Origin: Ochotona curzoniae
Taxonomy: Eukaryota; Chordata; Mammalia; Lagomorpha; Ochotonidae
Length of the DNA stretch: 64,000 bases
NCBI RefSeq assembly: GCF_017591425.1
Contig: NW_024465421.1
Coordinates: forward strand, 24,317,001-24,381,000
Reading direction: 5' to 3'
The stretch's first letter is position 1, and each line of letters opens with the position of its first letter. Shown one piece after another: positions 27,721 to 44,499 of this stretch. The translations under genes and the position numbers were made by a program. The notes under the pieces are model-generated. The model did not search any database. It had not been told where the DNA came from and saw nothing but the letters and a program-made list of their open reading frames with translations.

Positions 27721-30700
27721 CCCCAGGACAGGTCTGGGGGTGAGGGGCCGCGGCTGCAGCCAGCCTAGAGTGGAGTTGGGGGAGTGAGGCTGGAGCCAGG
27801 CGGCAGGACCCGACACGGCCGGCGTGGAGCTAGCCCTCTCCGGGCACGCCCAGTGTCGCGGCGGCTCCTTTTCTCCAAGCAGGAGGCCAGGTGGACCTGC
27901 GGGAGGCCCTGTCGCCAGCCCTACCCTGTCCGCTGATGGCCAGCCCGCGCTGGGCACCCACTCCCAGCCCTCACAGGCCTCTGAGAGACCACACTTCTGC
28001 AAGTGCTGCCTACCGCTGCTCTTCCTCTGCGTCCCTGGCCCCTCACCCCTAGCAGCTGTTTCTGGGAGGGCCTTCAGTGGAGTTCCGGAAGGGGCTGGGA
28101 GCCCCAGTGCACCAGGGCGCCCCCCTTTTCCAATGTCCTCCCTCCCAGGCGACACCCAGGACCTGGGATGCTCTGGGGAAACCAGGGGTCCCCTCACTTC
28201 TCAGCTGTACTGGCAGCATTGTGGTCTCTTTAGGAAGCCCCATCCGAGTGGCAGACATGGGTGTGCTGGACAGGGCGAGAGAACAGGTCGGCGGGAGTTG
28301 CCCAGGTCTTCAGCCACCCTGGGTGGGTGCTGCCCAGGCTGCCAAGGGTGGGGGCGCTGGATACACCCCTTCAGGACTGAGTACAAGACATCGTCTCCCA
28401 CCCAAGCAGCTTGTGGGTCCTGCCCATGAATATGGCCCTGGGAGTGACCCCAGCTGGATCCGAGACCCAGCCTCAGGTTTCCTTTCTGTGGAGTGGGTGA
28501 TGGTGGGTCCCTGGGGCTCCCCTGCCTTCCCAGTGTCCTCAGAGAAAAGTATGCTAGCCTCTCTGGCCATCCTGGCTGAGCAGCTGACCGTGCAGGTCGC
28601 CTGGGTCAAGAGACAGCCTGAGCAGCCACAGTGTTGGCAACCCTGTGAGGAGAGGGGCCAGGTACTGGCCCTCACTGAACCATCCCTGGCCAGAGAATGC
28701 AGGGCCCAGGTCTCCCTGGAGATCCTGGCCTGGCCCCTGGGACAGTCCTGTGCTTTCCAGTCCTTCCCCGCTCAGCCCACCACCAACCTTTCTGTGGGGA
28801 TAGCACAGGCAACAGGCTGGTTGGAATTTGGGATCATGGAGTGCCAGACCAGGGCAGTGTCCGCATGGACCCTCGGGGGAGGACAGCCAGCACTGCTCTG
28901 GAGGGAACTGACCTGGGCAGGAGGGGACGGCAGGGCTCTATCACTGAGCCCCTTTGGGATTCCTCACACCAGCAGGGTGGGCGACCAGTGACCCCCATGG
29001 GTAAGCATCTCCAGAGGCTCCCTGGCCCTAGGGCATTCTGCGGTTGGGCTAGCATCCCTCTCTGTCCAGCTGCTGCTGGCACAGGTGGGTGAGGCCCACG
29101 GCCAGAGGCTGTTCCGCCCTGTCTGCTCAAGTGGCCCACCTGTCACCTCCATTAGCAGCAGGGCCATGCTGGGGGCTTGGGTAGCCGGCAGGGCCTGCTG
29201 TGGTGCAGTGCCCAAGGCAGGCCTGTCGCTTCCCCTCAGTGTTGTAGCCCCCACCGACACAGGTGCAGGGAGTGTGCCCACTGTGACCTGAACAGTGTGG
29301 TGGGCAGATGCACAGGAGGTCAGGTTCCGGGTTGGGTTGGCCTGGCACTAGCCCGGGGTGGAGTCTGTAGGCCACAGTGGCCAGTCGCTGGTGAGCTCAG
29401 GCTCTTGCCTAGGGAGGAAGGATGGCAGAGGCCAAGAGGCAGGTCCACAGTGTTGGCTAGGGTGGCTGAATGGGCAGCCAGGCCCCCATGGGGACATGCA
29501 GGATTCTCCTGCGTCTGATCCACAGTCTGGGAAGCCTGTGGATGGCTCCCCCGCCTGGCCCCTCCCCACCTGTCATTCATGGTATGTCTCCCTGGAGACC
29601 TGGTGGGTGCCAGGGTCAGAGTGGGGAGCAGCCAGCTAGGCTGGTGGGATGGAAGCTCAGCTGGCTGGAGCCCCCTGCTCACTGGCGCTGGGCGAGTGGC
29701 GCCCGGGGCCGACAGCAACCATATGTCGGGGAGAGGAGCCGTGTGCGAGGCGCCGCGCCCCGGGGCCAGCCTTCCCAGGCCTGTCACAGGCGATTTTCCC
29801 CGCCTGAATGGCAGGCAGCCGGCTGGCAGGTGGGGGCTGGGGGCTTCTGAGCTGGCCCTGTGTGCGGGGCTGGCCCCACATCCTCATCCCAGACTTCAGC
29901 CTTCCTGGGGTCCCCAGATGCCCAGCATCTCCCTAGGGGACACCCGTCCTCGTCACAGTCCAGGTCAGGGTTGGGCTGCAGGTGAGCCTTGACTGGCCAG
30001 CTGGGGACAGGCGCTGCTGTGTGGACATGGGCAGTAGCCAGGGGTCCACATTGGGCAGCTGCATGCGCCCTGAGCAGGCGTGAGGGCCTGGAGCCACGGC
30101 CCTGTCAGCCCAGTGCCCAGAGCTGTGCGGGAGGCAGGGAAGTTGCAGCTAATTTGTACACTAAGTGCTTCTGACAGGGACGCCTCCTAAGTGAGAACAC
30201 ACCACCGTCCGCCCCGAGGAGGCCACTCGCGCCCATGGAGGGGCCAGGAGGGGGATTGTGGGGGAGGATCCAGAACCACCTGGGAAGGGCTGGCAAGCAA
30301 ACAGCCGGCTCAGGCATGCGTCATGCTTGGTCTAGTCCCCTACCACCTGCAGGGCAGCTGGGGGCCCAGGTGTGGGGCCTGAAAGGTCAGCTTGCCTGGA
30401 TACCTTCTTCCCACCCACCCCACCCCTAACACCCCCCCATAGCAGCTGTCCTTGTTGCCTGCAGCAGTCCAAAGCTACCCTCCTGCCCTGTGGTCCTGCT
30501 CCCTGCGCTGTCCCAAGGCTGGTGGCTGCTGGGTGGGAACAGGGGTGGTGGGGGGAGTTCTCTGTGCAGAGGGTCCAGCCTGGTGCGCAGCCGCACGGGT
30601 GTCTGTGGGCGCCGAGGTGAGATGTGTTGTGGCAGCTCCCTGCTGCCCCAGGCCCGCCCGGAGCAAACACTGCTGGTGGCTTTAATTGCTTTCACATTCT

Positions 30701-30964
30701 ATAGGCTGGTCCCTGACAGGCCTCCTCTGCACACAGCCTGGCCACACCCCAGCCCCCACTCTGTCTAGGGGAGCCAGCCTGTGTCTGGTGCCACCTGTGG
30801 CTTAGAGAAGGGCCTGTTCTGCAGGAGGCCGGTGGGTCCCGGGCATGGAGCTGGAGCTTCACCACCTGCCCCAGAGGGCCCCCCTAGCCCTTGGCACCCC
30901 TCCTCAGGTTAGTCCCTAGGAAGGATGGCAGCAGGCAGAAGGCATGGCTACAAAACAAAATGCT
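27721..30964. other. PRR35-CAPN15 spacer, no protein gene recognised
   Basis: GC-rich and free of SINEs. Human has noncoding RNA (LINC00235) in this interval, but I cannot show a homologue. Two AT-richer islets, GCTAATTTGTACACTAAG near 30148 and GGCTTTAATTGCTTTCACA near 30677, could be conserved noncoding elements. The longest open frame (28077-28991, plus strand) has no recognisable domain. Confidence 0.5.
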
Positions 30965-30970
30965 TTTATT
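30965..30970 (-). terminator. CAPN15: Polyadenylation signal for CAPN15
   Basis: AATAAA on the minus strand, about 740 bases past the CAPN15 stop; the only canonical signal in that stretch. Confidence 0.8.
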
Positions 30971-31708
30971 TGGTCCGTTGGTGCCTGAGTCTAGAAACCA
31001 CCCATAGAGAACCATCTAGAACCACCGAAGACAAGGGACGGCTGATAAAATAGTCTCTGACACAAGAGCTGGCCTTATTTACAGGGTTAAAAATATTCAC
31101 AGCAAAAGGATGCCAGGGGGAACAGGTGTGAACCCTGCATAAGGGGACATGGGGCACAGAGGAGGACAGGGGCTTCCAGGGAGTGGAGAGCAGCTGTGCC
31201 CAGGGGTGTCGGCAATAGGGCTCCTTTCGGGCCAGGGCCCAGGCCGAGGATCCACACTGGCTCCAATGGTGTGCAGCAACCTGCAGGGCCAGCCCACTGC
31301 CTACTGCCTGTCATGGCTTGGATCCTGTGCACCCCGGGCATTGCATAGTGTCGCAAGGCGCGGCCTGCCTGCCTCCAGGGACACCCCCCCCCCACCTGGT
31401 AGGAAGCAGGGAGCTGGGCTCTGGGGGCTCTTCTACTGTGCAGCTCACCAGAGCAGAGCCCTGGCCTCACCCTGGCCTGGCCAGGGCCCCCATGTCCCGG
31501 CTGGGCTCACAGCCACTGACCCTGTCCTGAGGCTGGCAGAGTCCGCCCAGTGCGAGGTATTCTGCTTGCTGGCCAGCAGGCCTGGCCGGGCAGACTGCGG
31601 GTGCCTGGGGTGGGTGGGGGCCCACGGGAGTCAGCACTCCCTGGGCAGGGCCCTGAGTTTCTGATTCAAGCGTCGTCCGTTGGGTCTCCCTCGTAAAGTG
31701 CGTGTCGG

Positions 31709-36182
<4,474 letters not shown>

Positions 36183-37214
36183 AGACCCAGGCGAGTGGGT
36201 GTGGCTGCAAGAGAAGGCCCCGCTTAGGGCACTGCGCTGTGCAGTGTGCTGCCCAGACCCGGCAGGGGGCTGGACCCTGCATGGGCACAAGTGGAGCCAG
36301 CCTGGTGCCTGTGTGAGCAGTGGGAAGGTGCCTCTATGGCACCAAGCCAGGTCTGGCAGTGGGGGTTCCCTGGGGTACAGCGAGTCTCCTGAACTGACTA
36401 GCTGCTCAGTCCGGCAGAAAAATCAATCGTTCTTTAGAACAAGGCACGAACCATGCACTTCTTACACCATCATCCCAGCCAAGCTTTGGTGTAGGAAGAA
36501 AGTGAGTTTGCCCCTTGGAGCAGAAGTAAATTAAACACCATGCAATGCAGAGAATCCCCAGACAATGCACCTGCCTCTCAGAGCCTGGCACAGGCTGGTG
36601 AATTACAGCGGCCTTGCCCCACGGCTGAGGCTCCGTGCACATGTCCCCCATGGACATGCAAGTGGACAGAGAGGGGCACCACATGGGGAAGCAGCCCAGG
36701 AGGCCAGAGGCTTTTTCTGGGCCTGTCACACAGAGAGCTGGTGGCCCAGTCAGTGGGCCTAGATCAGGGGCAGCATTGAGAGCCTTCTGCCTGGCTCCTG
36801 TGCCCTGGTCATCACACACCTATTCCCTAGCAGCAAGAGCAGAAGGGCCCAGTCCCCCTGGCACAGGGGACAACGGACAGCAGTCAGGCTACCCCAGTGG
36901 ACAAGCCCATGCAGATTGTACCTGTAGCCCAGGCAGGTGGAAATGACACACCACCTTCCCATCACGTGTGGCCAGCCTGCAGTCAGAGACCAGGGCTCTG
37001 GGACACCTAGGGGCACTGCCTTCTCTTGGCTGACACTACAAGCCTCTCCAACAGGCAGGCCAACGCAGAGGGCCTCAGGGTCAGTGACTAAATGGCCAAG
37101 AGATCTGTTGGGACCTAGCCTCAACCCTGCCACAGCCACCCATATATGCTGTAGGGTCACGGGGTACCAAAGCACCAAGCCCGTGGGTTCAAACCAAGCC
37201 TCAGCCATGCTGTG

Positions 37215-37675
37215 TTCGCATACCACATAGCACCCCACACCTGGCCATGCTGACAACACACAGGGCACGCCACACACCTGGCCGAGCTGACAACACACAG
37301 GGCACCCCACACCCGGCCGTGCTGACAGCACACAGGGCACGCCACACACCCAGCTGTGCTGACAACACACAGGGCACCCCACACCCGGCCGTGCTGACAG
37401 CACACAGGGCACCCCACACCCGGCCGTGCTGACAGCACACAGGGCACCCCACACCCGGCCGTGCTGACAGCACACAGGGCACCCCACACCTGGCCGTGCT
37501 GACAGCACACAGGGCACCCCACACCTGGCCGTGCTGACAGCACACAGGGCACCCCACACCTGGCCGTGCTGACAGCACACAGGGCACCCCACACCTGGCC
37601 GTGCTGAAAGCACACGTACATTCCGTACACATACACACACACACCCGGCCGTGCTGACAGCACACAGTGTAATTG
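37215..37675. repeat. 35-bp minisatellite in CAPN15 intron 1
   Basis: About 12 copies of a 35-bp unit (GCTGACAGCACACAGGGCAC then CCCACACCCGGCCGT) with few substitutions. The last units are interrupted by a CA run. Since 35 is not a multiple of three, open frames through it are not evidence of coding. Confidence 0.95.
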
Positions 37676-38988
37676 TCAGAGCTAGGTTAGGGTCTGTGCG
37701 TGGGTTTCACACACAGTCACTCCAGCAAGCAGAGCAGACACAGGGTGATGTCCTCACTCGTCCCCCCTTGCCTGGTGTCTCAGTCTTGGCCATGAGCAGC
37801 CCGCACTCCTGGTCTGCCTTGAGCTCGTAGGAGATGTAGACCAACAGCTATCAAGGATGCCTGGGACATGATGCTGCTCCTGGGAGGCACACGTGCACAC
37901 ACAGGCAGGACAGGCCCTTCACCTCTGCTGCTACTCTCTGCTCCCCCTCCCTGGAGTCAGAGCCACGGCCAGCACTTGTCCACTTCTTGGAGGCCCCAGC
38001 CTGGCCAGGCTGGAGCGGCGGCGAACACCTTGCGCTCAGAGGTGACAGGAAATGGCGTCTTTACTTGCACCTGTGAGCAACTGCAACTTCTAGAGCAGAT
38101 GACCCATTGAGATCACACTGCCAGTTGCTTAGCCACTGTGTGCCCGTGAACCCCTCAGGACATGGCATGTGACCGAGAGGCCTCGCTGAAGCCCAGGGAG
38201 GCAGAGTGAAGGCAGCAGACCAGGGTACAGGGCACAGCCATAGCCTAGAAAGTTCTGTCACTCAGCTCTAGACTGGAACCACTGCTCATGTAGGCCTCAC
38301 GAGAATGCTCACAGTAGCCTGCATCCATGTGGAGCAGCACAAAGCATCTAGCACGTGGAGAGCTTGGGCAGAAAGGCACACGGACAGCTCCACTGCTGTC
38401 CGATTTCCAGAAGTTAGCCCATGGGCAGGACAGGGGTGCTGAGTGTCTAGGCCAAGCCACATGCAGACTGTGGACATGGCCACCAGAACTTGCTGCCCAG
38501 TGACCACAGGAGCGAAGAGGCTCTAATCCTCACTCTGCCCTCTGCTCCAGTCCAGCTTCCCAGGGGTCCCTCGCCCCCGTCCTGCCTACAGCACGGCTGC
38601 CCACCCCACGCCAAGCCGGGCTGGAGAACTCCATGGGAACAGGGGTGCCACTGCTCATTTGCCTCAGATGCCCCAAGATGCGGGCAAGTGGAGTCCGCAC
38701 ATGGGCCCTGCAGACAGGGACAGGCAGTGGGCACACTCAGCCAGCCAGGAGCTGCCCCCGCTGCAGCTCTCACAAGACGCAAGCTGCTGTTCGTGCTGGC
38801 ATGCTGCTGCCAGCTGCTACCCTCTGACCAGCAAGGCCTGCTTGGCCAGAGTGGCGCTCACCTGCAGTTTCTTGGCCTAGTTTGGTGGTAGCAAGCTGCC
38901 GGGGGACCCCAAAACAGGCCCCACTTCTTTGCAAGCACAACTCAAACATCCTGGTCCCAAAGATCCCTCTGGCCCCTTACCTTCTTAC

Positions 38989-39170
38989 CTTCGGGCCCGG
39001 GGGTGCAGGGGCTGGTGCTGCCGGGTGAGCAGGGTGCCTCCCCAGACAGGCGCCCCAGGACCGCTCCTACACCAGTTGGCCGCTGCCGGGGGCCCTGGAT
39101 AGGGCGGCCCCCCGGGGAAGCCGTGGTCCGACTCGGTCTCGGTGGCCAAGGAGGAGGCCGAGCTCCCCAT
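38989..39170 (-). CDS. CAPN15: Candidate alternative first coding exon of CAPN15 (N-terminal extension)
   Basis: ATG at 39170 in a near-perfect Kozak context (GGGGCCATGG) opens 60 codons plus two bases, ending at a strong donor (CCCGAAG then GTAAGA). Joined to the acceptor at 36207-36205, the AG completes a Ser codon with the first base of the next exon. The frame then runs HTHSPGS directly into the canonical MATVGAW, with no stop. The peptide starts [14 protein letters not shown], a fit to the N-myristoylation rule (Gly2, Ser6). A likely acceptor lies at 39195-39193. Alternatively this is an untranslated 5' exon that happens to be open. The upstream CpG-island exon carries a weak ATG (45080) that would overlap out of frame. 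Confidence 0.5.
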
Positions 39171-41014
39171 GGCCCCCCCGACAGCAGCCACGCTGAGAGC
39201 CAGGCCTGGTCCCCTCCAACCAGCAGCGGGTGAAACGGAGCATGGAGGGAGGAGAGTGCCCACGCCGGAGACAGGCGGCTGGCTGGTCAGTGACACCACA
39301 ACAAAGATAACAGAGAGAGCAAAGAGAGAAAACAGCGTGACTCACAAAGGCTCACAGTCCTGGGATAGGTCCCCAGCGCACTGCATGGACCGGGCCAAGC
39401 CCTCCCAGAGGAGGCCCTGCTGTGTGGGCCCTTCCCACAGCCAGGGCTAAGCTGGCTCCACAGAGAGCTGCCAGGCCATGGTCCAGGGTGGGGACATCAC
39501 CCCAGTAGAGACACATGGCTTTGTCTCATAGAGAGAGTAGGCAGGGGGAATGGAGAAGCACCCAGCAGCATATGTGGGGGCTGGGCTGAGCCACACAGGA
39601 GGTGGGCACAGCCATGCCCCAGGCAGCAGTATGCCAGCCCAGGGAAGTAGGACCAGTCGTTGTTTGGGTCTTCCCTCTCAGCATTTGGCTCCTGGCTGCT
39701 GGCAGGGTCTCAGGCAAGTGATTGATGTCCATGGGGGCCTGGACTACCTTACACGGGGGCAGAGCTGTGGATTGAGGTGGTAGTCAGGCCAGCTCCTTCC
39801 CCTAGCTAGTACTTATGGGTCTTTAATATTTGAGGGTCCCAGAGAGCTTCCATCCACGCCCCCAGCAGCCAGGAGGTACGTCCAGGTGTACTAGAAGGAC
39901 ACGGGCCCACGCCCTGTAGCCAGCACTTGTCTCCCAGGGGCATGGCATCCAGCTGGCCGAGATGCACGTGTCCAGTGTATCCAGTGACCCAGGACTTCCT
40001 CCAGAGGGCATGGGTCTCCCTGGAGCTGGTCACACCATCAGCTGGCCTGTGGACTTCTGCTGACACTGCAAGCAGCCCTCGCAGTTTCACACAAAGTCAG
40101 AGGCGGCAATGACCCGAGATGGCAACGCCAACGTCCATGGGCCTTGCTGGGACATGGCTGCTCACAGGGCTACACGCTGTCTAGAGAGGGTGTGACATCA
40201 CCAGACAGCCCGGCTCTGGCTGTGGTCTCTGTACCACATCTGCCGGCCAGCCTGTTGTCAGCACAGCAGCAGGCAGCCAGGGTTCACCGAAACAGCTGCC
40301 TTGTGGACACAGGGACCCATCAGAGGCAGGCGAGACTGGGAACCACGTGCAGTGGAGGTGTCTGTGGGGAGAAGCTGGTTACACTGGCCGTGAGAGCAGA
40401 CTTGTCTTGCTTGTGTTTCCTGTGGAGTCTGCATGCCCAGCAAGACCTACCTGCCCTTCAGGGATGCCCTTGCAGGCCTGGAAAGATTCAAACTGGACAA
40501 TCCCCTCCCCTGGGCAGAAAGAGATGGACCAAGAAGAGAGGTGACTTCCAGCTACAGCACTGGGCTGCTGGTGCCAGTGGAGGTTTTCCGGAGCTCCCAT
40601 CACCTTAACAGCCACGAACCTTCCCCCTGTACTCCCTGGAGTGGCAGTGGGACCAGGCACCATGGTCCTCCTGGCCATTCAGCCCTGAGACTGCTCAGTG
40701 AACCACCCTTAGGAGGAGATCTCCATGGAGGACCTGACAACAACCCTGGGGTCCTGGGGATGCTGTGACAGCAGAGCCCCTGACAGGGCACGGTGCCCAC
40801 AGGGAGCAGCACAGCACAGATGCCTTTAGGACTGCAGGAAGTGGACTCTGCCCAGAGGCCTGCTTGGGTCCACAGCAAGCCCCATCTGAAACTAACCCTG
40901 CTGGTTTTTGCCTGTCCTGCTTTGAGACCGGCCGCCCCAGTTTTACACTAAGTACAGCTTACATCCAGACTGGGGGAGCAGAGGCCCAGCAGGAGAACCT
41001 TCCCCCTACATCAC

Positions 41015-41190
41015 CCCAGCTCACCTGCTTCCCCCAGATACTCCAGCTCATCTGTTCCTCATAGCCACCCCAGCTCCCCTCCAGCTCACCTGCTCCCCAC
41101 AGCCACCTCAGCTCCCTACTCCAGCTCACCTGCTTGCCCACAGCTATGCCAGCTACCCCCTCCAGCTCACCTGCTCGCCCACAGCCCCAC
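41015..41190. repeat. About 40-bp degenerate tandem repeat
   Basis: Four imperfect copies of CCAGCTCACCTGCT followed by CCCCACAGCCACC-like sequence in CAPN15 intron 1. Confidence 0.75.
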
Positions 41191-42074
41191 TGTCTGCCCT
41201 TGAGAAGTCTGGGCCTGTGGCGCTGTTACCTGGTGCTTGTCCGTCTCCCCAGATGATAAGGCAGGGAGTGTCGTCCCCCTGAGGACCGTGAAGCCCCTGC
41301 TTGCCCCTCTCTCAGAAGAAATGATGGGGGCAATCCAGGTAGAGCTGGGGCCTGGTAGGGAGCCCCACCTTGTGTACGTAAAAACCGTGCTCTGGAGATG
41401 GCTGAGAGCACAGAGCAAAGATCGCCCTGCTAGTGCCCTGGTGTGTCCTGATGACTCACAATGTGCTCACGAGGACGTGCTGTGGGTGGGGCGGCTCTGC
41501 TCTACAAACCTGCCATAAGCCCAGGCTGATTCAGCCCCATTCCACTTATGAGGCACCTGCCTCCTGGGGCACACTCCCAAGATTGTCTCCCCTGGGACAG
41601 GCATGTGGGGAAGGGCCACTCCACTGACGCCAGGGCACCTCAAGAGCAGGGCCTGTGGTGTCTGGGGGAGGCTGGGGCTAGGTGTAGATGCCACACGGCA
41701 AGAGGGCGACACCCCTGCACCTGCCCTCGCCGCTGACCCACCAGTGAGGGATGGACCATGACTGTGCCCTCCAGGCAGTTTCTCAAGCACCTTACCCTGC
41801 TGCTCCACAAGCCACCATGAGCCCCAGTGTGGGGGGAGACTCACTGGAGGCCAGAACAGGCTGGCCCCTCTGCCCTCTTGGAAGTCTGCACTCTGACCCC
41901 AGGGCAGCATGCAGGGTCTCCAGACTTGTTCGTTTCAGAGCTCTGCACTCCTGTGCCTCCGGCCTGCAGCTCCCTGAGGACTTCCTGGCTCCCACCCTTC
42001 CTTCCCACGCTGCACTGCTCCTTGCTAATCCATCCTGGGAAGCTGCAGGTGTCAGTTAAAGTCCTCAGGCCCCT

Positions 42075-42230
42075 GGTGCCCACAGGACAGCACCTGGCTG
42101 TGGCTGGTCTAGTCCCAAAGGTTCCACTGCTTGCAGGCACCCCGTGTGGATCCTGGCTTCCCACATCACAGCCGGCTCCTTGCTAACACACCTGGGGAAA
42201 CTGTGGAGGATGGCCCAAATGCCCAGCCCA
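42075..42230 (+). mobile_element. Possible old C-type SINE fragment
   Basis: GGTCTAGTCCCAAAGGTTCC, CAGCCGGCTCCTTGCTAAC and GAGGATGGCCCAAATGCCC recall the SINE body in order, but the head and tail are lost. Confidence 0.4.
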
Positions 42231-44499
42231 GACAGTATGGACTTCTGGAGAGAGAACCAGAGGATGGAAGACCCCTGTCTCTAATGAATGAACAAATATC
42301 TGGCTGACTGCCATACAACTGGAGGCTAAAGCTCTGGGGGTACTGTGGGCTTTACTCTTCACTGCCCTTGGCAGAGGCCCCGAGCTGTGAGCCCAGTCCA
42401 AGGGGCTGGCGGCCAACTCCGGCCCAGCACGGTCGGTGGGCAGGGCCGCTCCAGACTGTGCTCCAACCTCCCTGGCCCTGCGGGCACCATGCAGAACAGA
42501 CCTCAGGCAGCAGGTCGGCAGCGCTGTGGACACGTGAGCTCGGGAGGACAGCCAAGGACAGGGCCCTGGGCTGGGGCGCCAGGACTTGAATCAGTCAAGA
42601 CGTCCCTGGACCCAAACCCTGGCACCAAACAGCTATACCAGCTGCCAAAAGGGCAGCCGGTACACCCAGCCAGGCAGGCTCCCTGGCACACACCTGCTGA
42701 CCCCATGCCGTGCCTTCCCTGCTCACTGACTCCCTCTTACATGTCCCCGCCACAGCCTCTACCTCAGCTGGGAGGCGGCTTTTTTCCTCAAGTTCTAGAT
42801 TTCTCTGTATTGGTTCTTCACATGCCAGGCCTGGGGCATACCAGACCTGTTTCCACAGCTCTCCATTCCAGCAGCCTAGGACAGTTGGCTCTGCTTGGCT
42901 CAGTTAGAGCAAGGTCTGATGGTGAGGCCCAGCCTGTGCCGGTCCCGCTGTTCCTGACAGTGGCCCGGGGAGCCAGGATGGCCCCAAGAGTTGACTCCAG
43001 TCACAAGGTCCCCACTGTCACTTCTAACAGGCGCAGAGTAAGTTGAGACCAGTACTGTGCATGTCTGTCTGCCCAGCTGGGGCAGAAGTGTCCTGGCTGG
43101 CAGTATGGTGGACGCTCATGGCACAGAGCAGGACATGGATGGGAGGGGGAGGGGATATCTCCTAAGAGGGGTGGGCAGGGCCGCCAAACTCACTGCCCTT
43201 TTGGTCACAGGTTAGAGCTGGGGGACAGGCAGAGGCCCAAGGGACTGGCACGGCCGAGAGTCTGTGTCTGAGGACGAGGGGCATCCCCTAGAAGCAGCCT
43301 CAGTGACTCAGGCTAGTCCGCCGGGCGCAAGGGGGACCTGGAGGACAGCCGTATCTCTCCCTTCCTGAGCAAGGGCCTGGCCTCGCCTGGGGGCCCCACA
43401 CTATCCCCGGCTGCCAGCAGTTCAGAGGCCTGCCTGACCCACGCATCATGAGGTCTCGGGATGAAGCTGTGGCTGAAGGTATCCGGGCCCAGGCTTGGCC
43501 TCAGCCCTGCTGCCTCTGAGCAGGCCAGGGGCCTCGGCTACAGCCCCACTGCCTCTAAGCAGGCCAGGGGCCATCCTCACTCAGACTCACAAGCCAAGCT
43601 CTGGCTGCGCCGCTCTCACAGAGACCAAAGGACTGCCTTCCTAGAGTCCCGAAGGGCTCACAGTGGCCTGTGGGGAGCAGCTGACCAGTGTGCCCAGGGC
43701 AAGGCTGGATGGCACAGGTGGCCTCTCAGCCTGGCGATCAACTGCAGCCCTGAGGCAGGGAGTGGGGTGACCTTGGAGACGGACACAGCAGGTGGGTGGC
43801 TGGGGCAAGCTGGGGGTAAGAGGACCGCACTGTGTCTGAAGGGCATGCCCATGTTGCAGGTGTGGGCAGGACAGAGGCACGGCAGGAGTGGGAGCACAGA
43901 AACCCACCATCCCACACCCTACACCTGAGGCCACTTGGGCGCCACGGTGCAGCCCCAGGGGCAGCCTGGGCTCTAGATCCCTGTGTCAAGGAGCCTGAGT
44001 GTCCGCCTGCACCCAGGCCAAGTGCCTTCCCAGGAGACAGGTGCTGCCCAGGGTCTGCCCACCAGGCCACAAGGCAGACAGGACTGGGTTTCTGAGCTTC
44101 TTCACGGGAGCAGGGTCCCTCTGCAGTCAGACCTGCAGGTTCAACAACCTCTGCCCCCTCCTGCCCCATAGCCTGTGAAACAAGAGTTTGCAGAACACTG
44201 CCCCAAGGCCTGATAGGGGGCACATGCCGCCTGGGGCTTCAGGGGCTCAGCAAATACTGTCTGCATCAGAACCCAAACAACCGAGGCTCCTGCCCCTGAC
44301 TGACCAAGTGGCAGAGAAGCCCCTCAGCCCACACTCTCAGCCCATGGCCCACGCTCACCGTGCCCAGAGACCACGGCTGTGCAGGTGCAGGCAGCCAGCC
44401 AGCTCGCGTAGGCCCCGAGCCACGGCCTCAGGTCAGGGTCAGCGACATACTATCGTCCTAGGCAGGCCCCTCACCCTGACCTGAAAGGATAAAAGTTCC

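Noticed and set aside
28077..28991. 304-codon plus-strand open frame between PRR35 and CAPN15
   Set aside because: No recognisable domain, overlapping open frames on both strands, and such length is expected now and then in 64 kb of GC-rich DNA. A mammalian protein search would settle it.
36759..37640. 293-codon minus-strand frame with repeated Cys-Cys-Gln-His
   Set aside because: It runs through the 35-bp minisatellite; the period shifts frame, so all frames are open.
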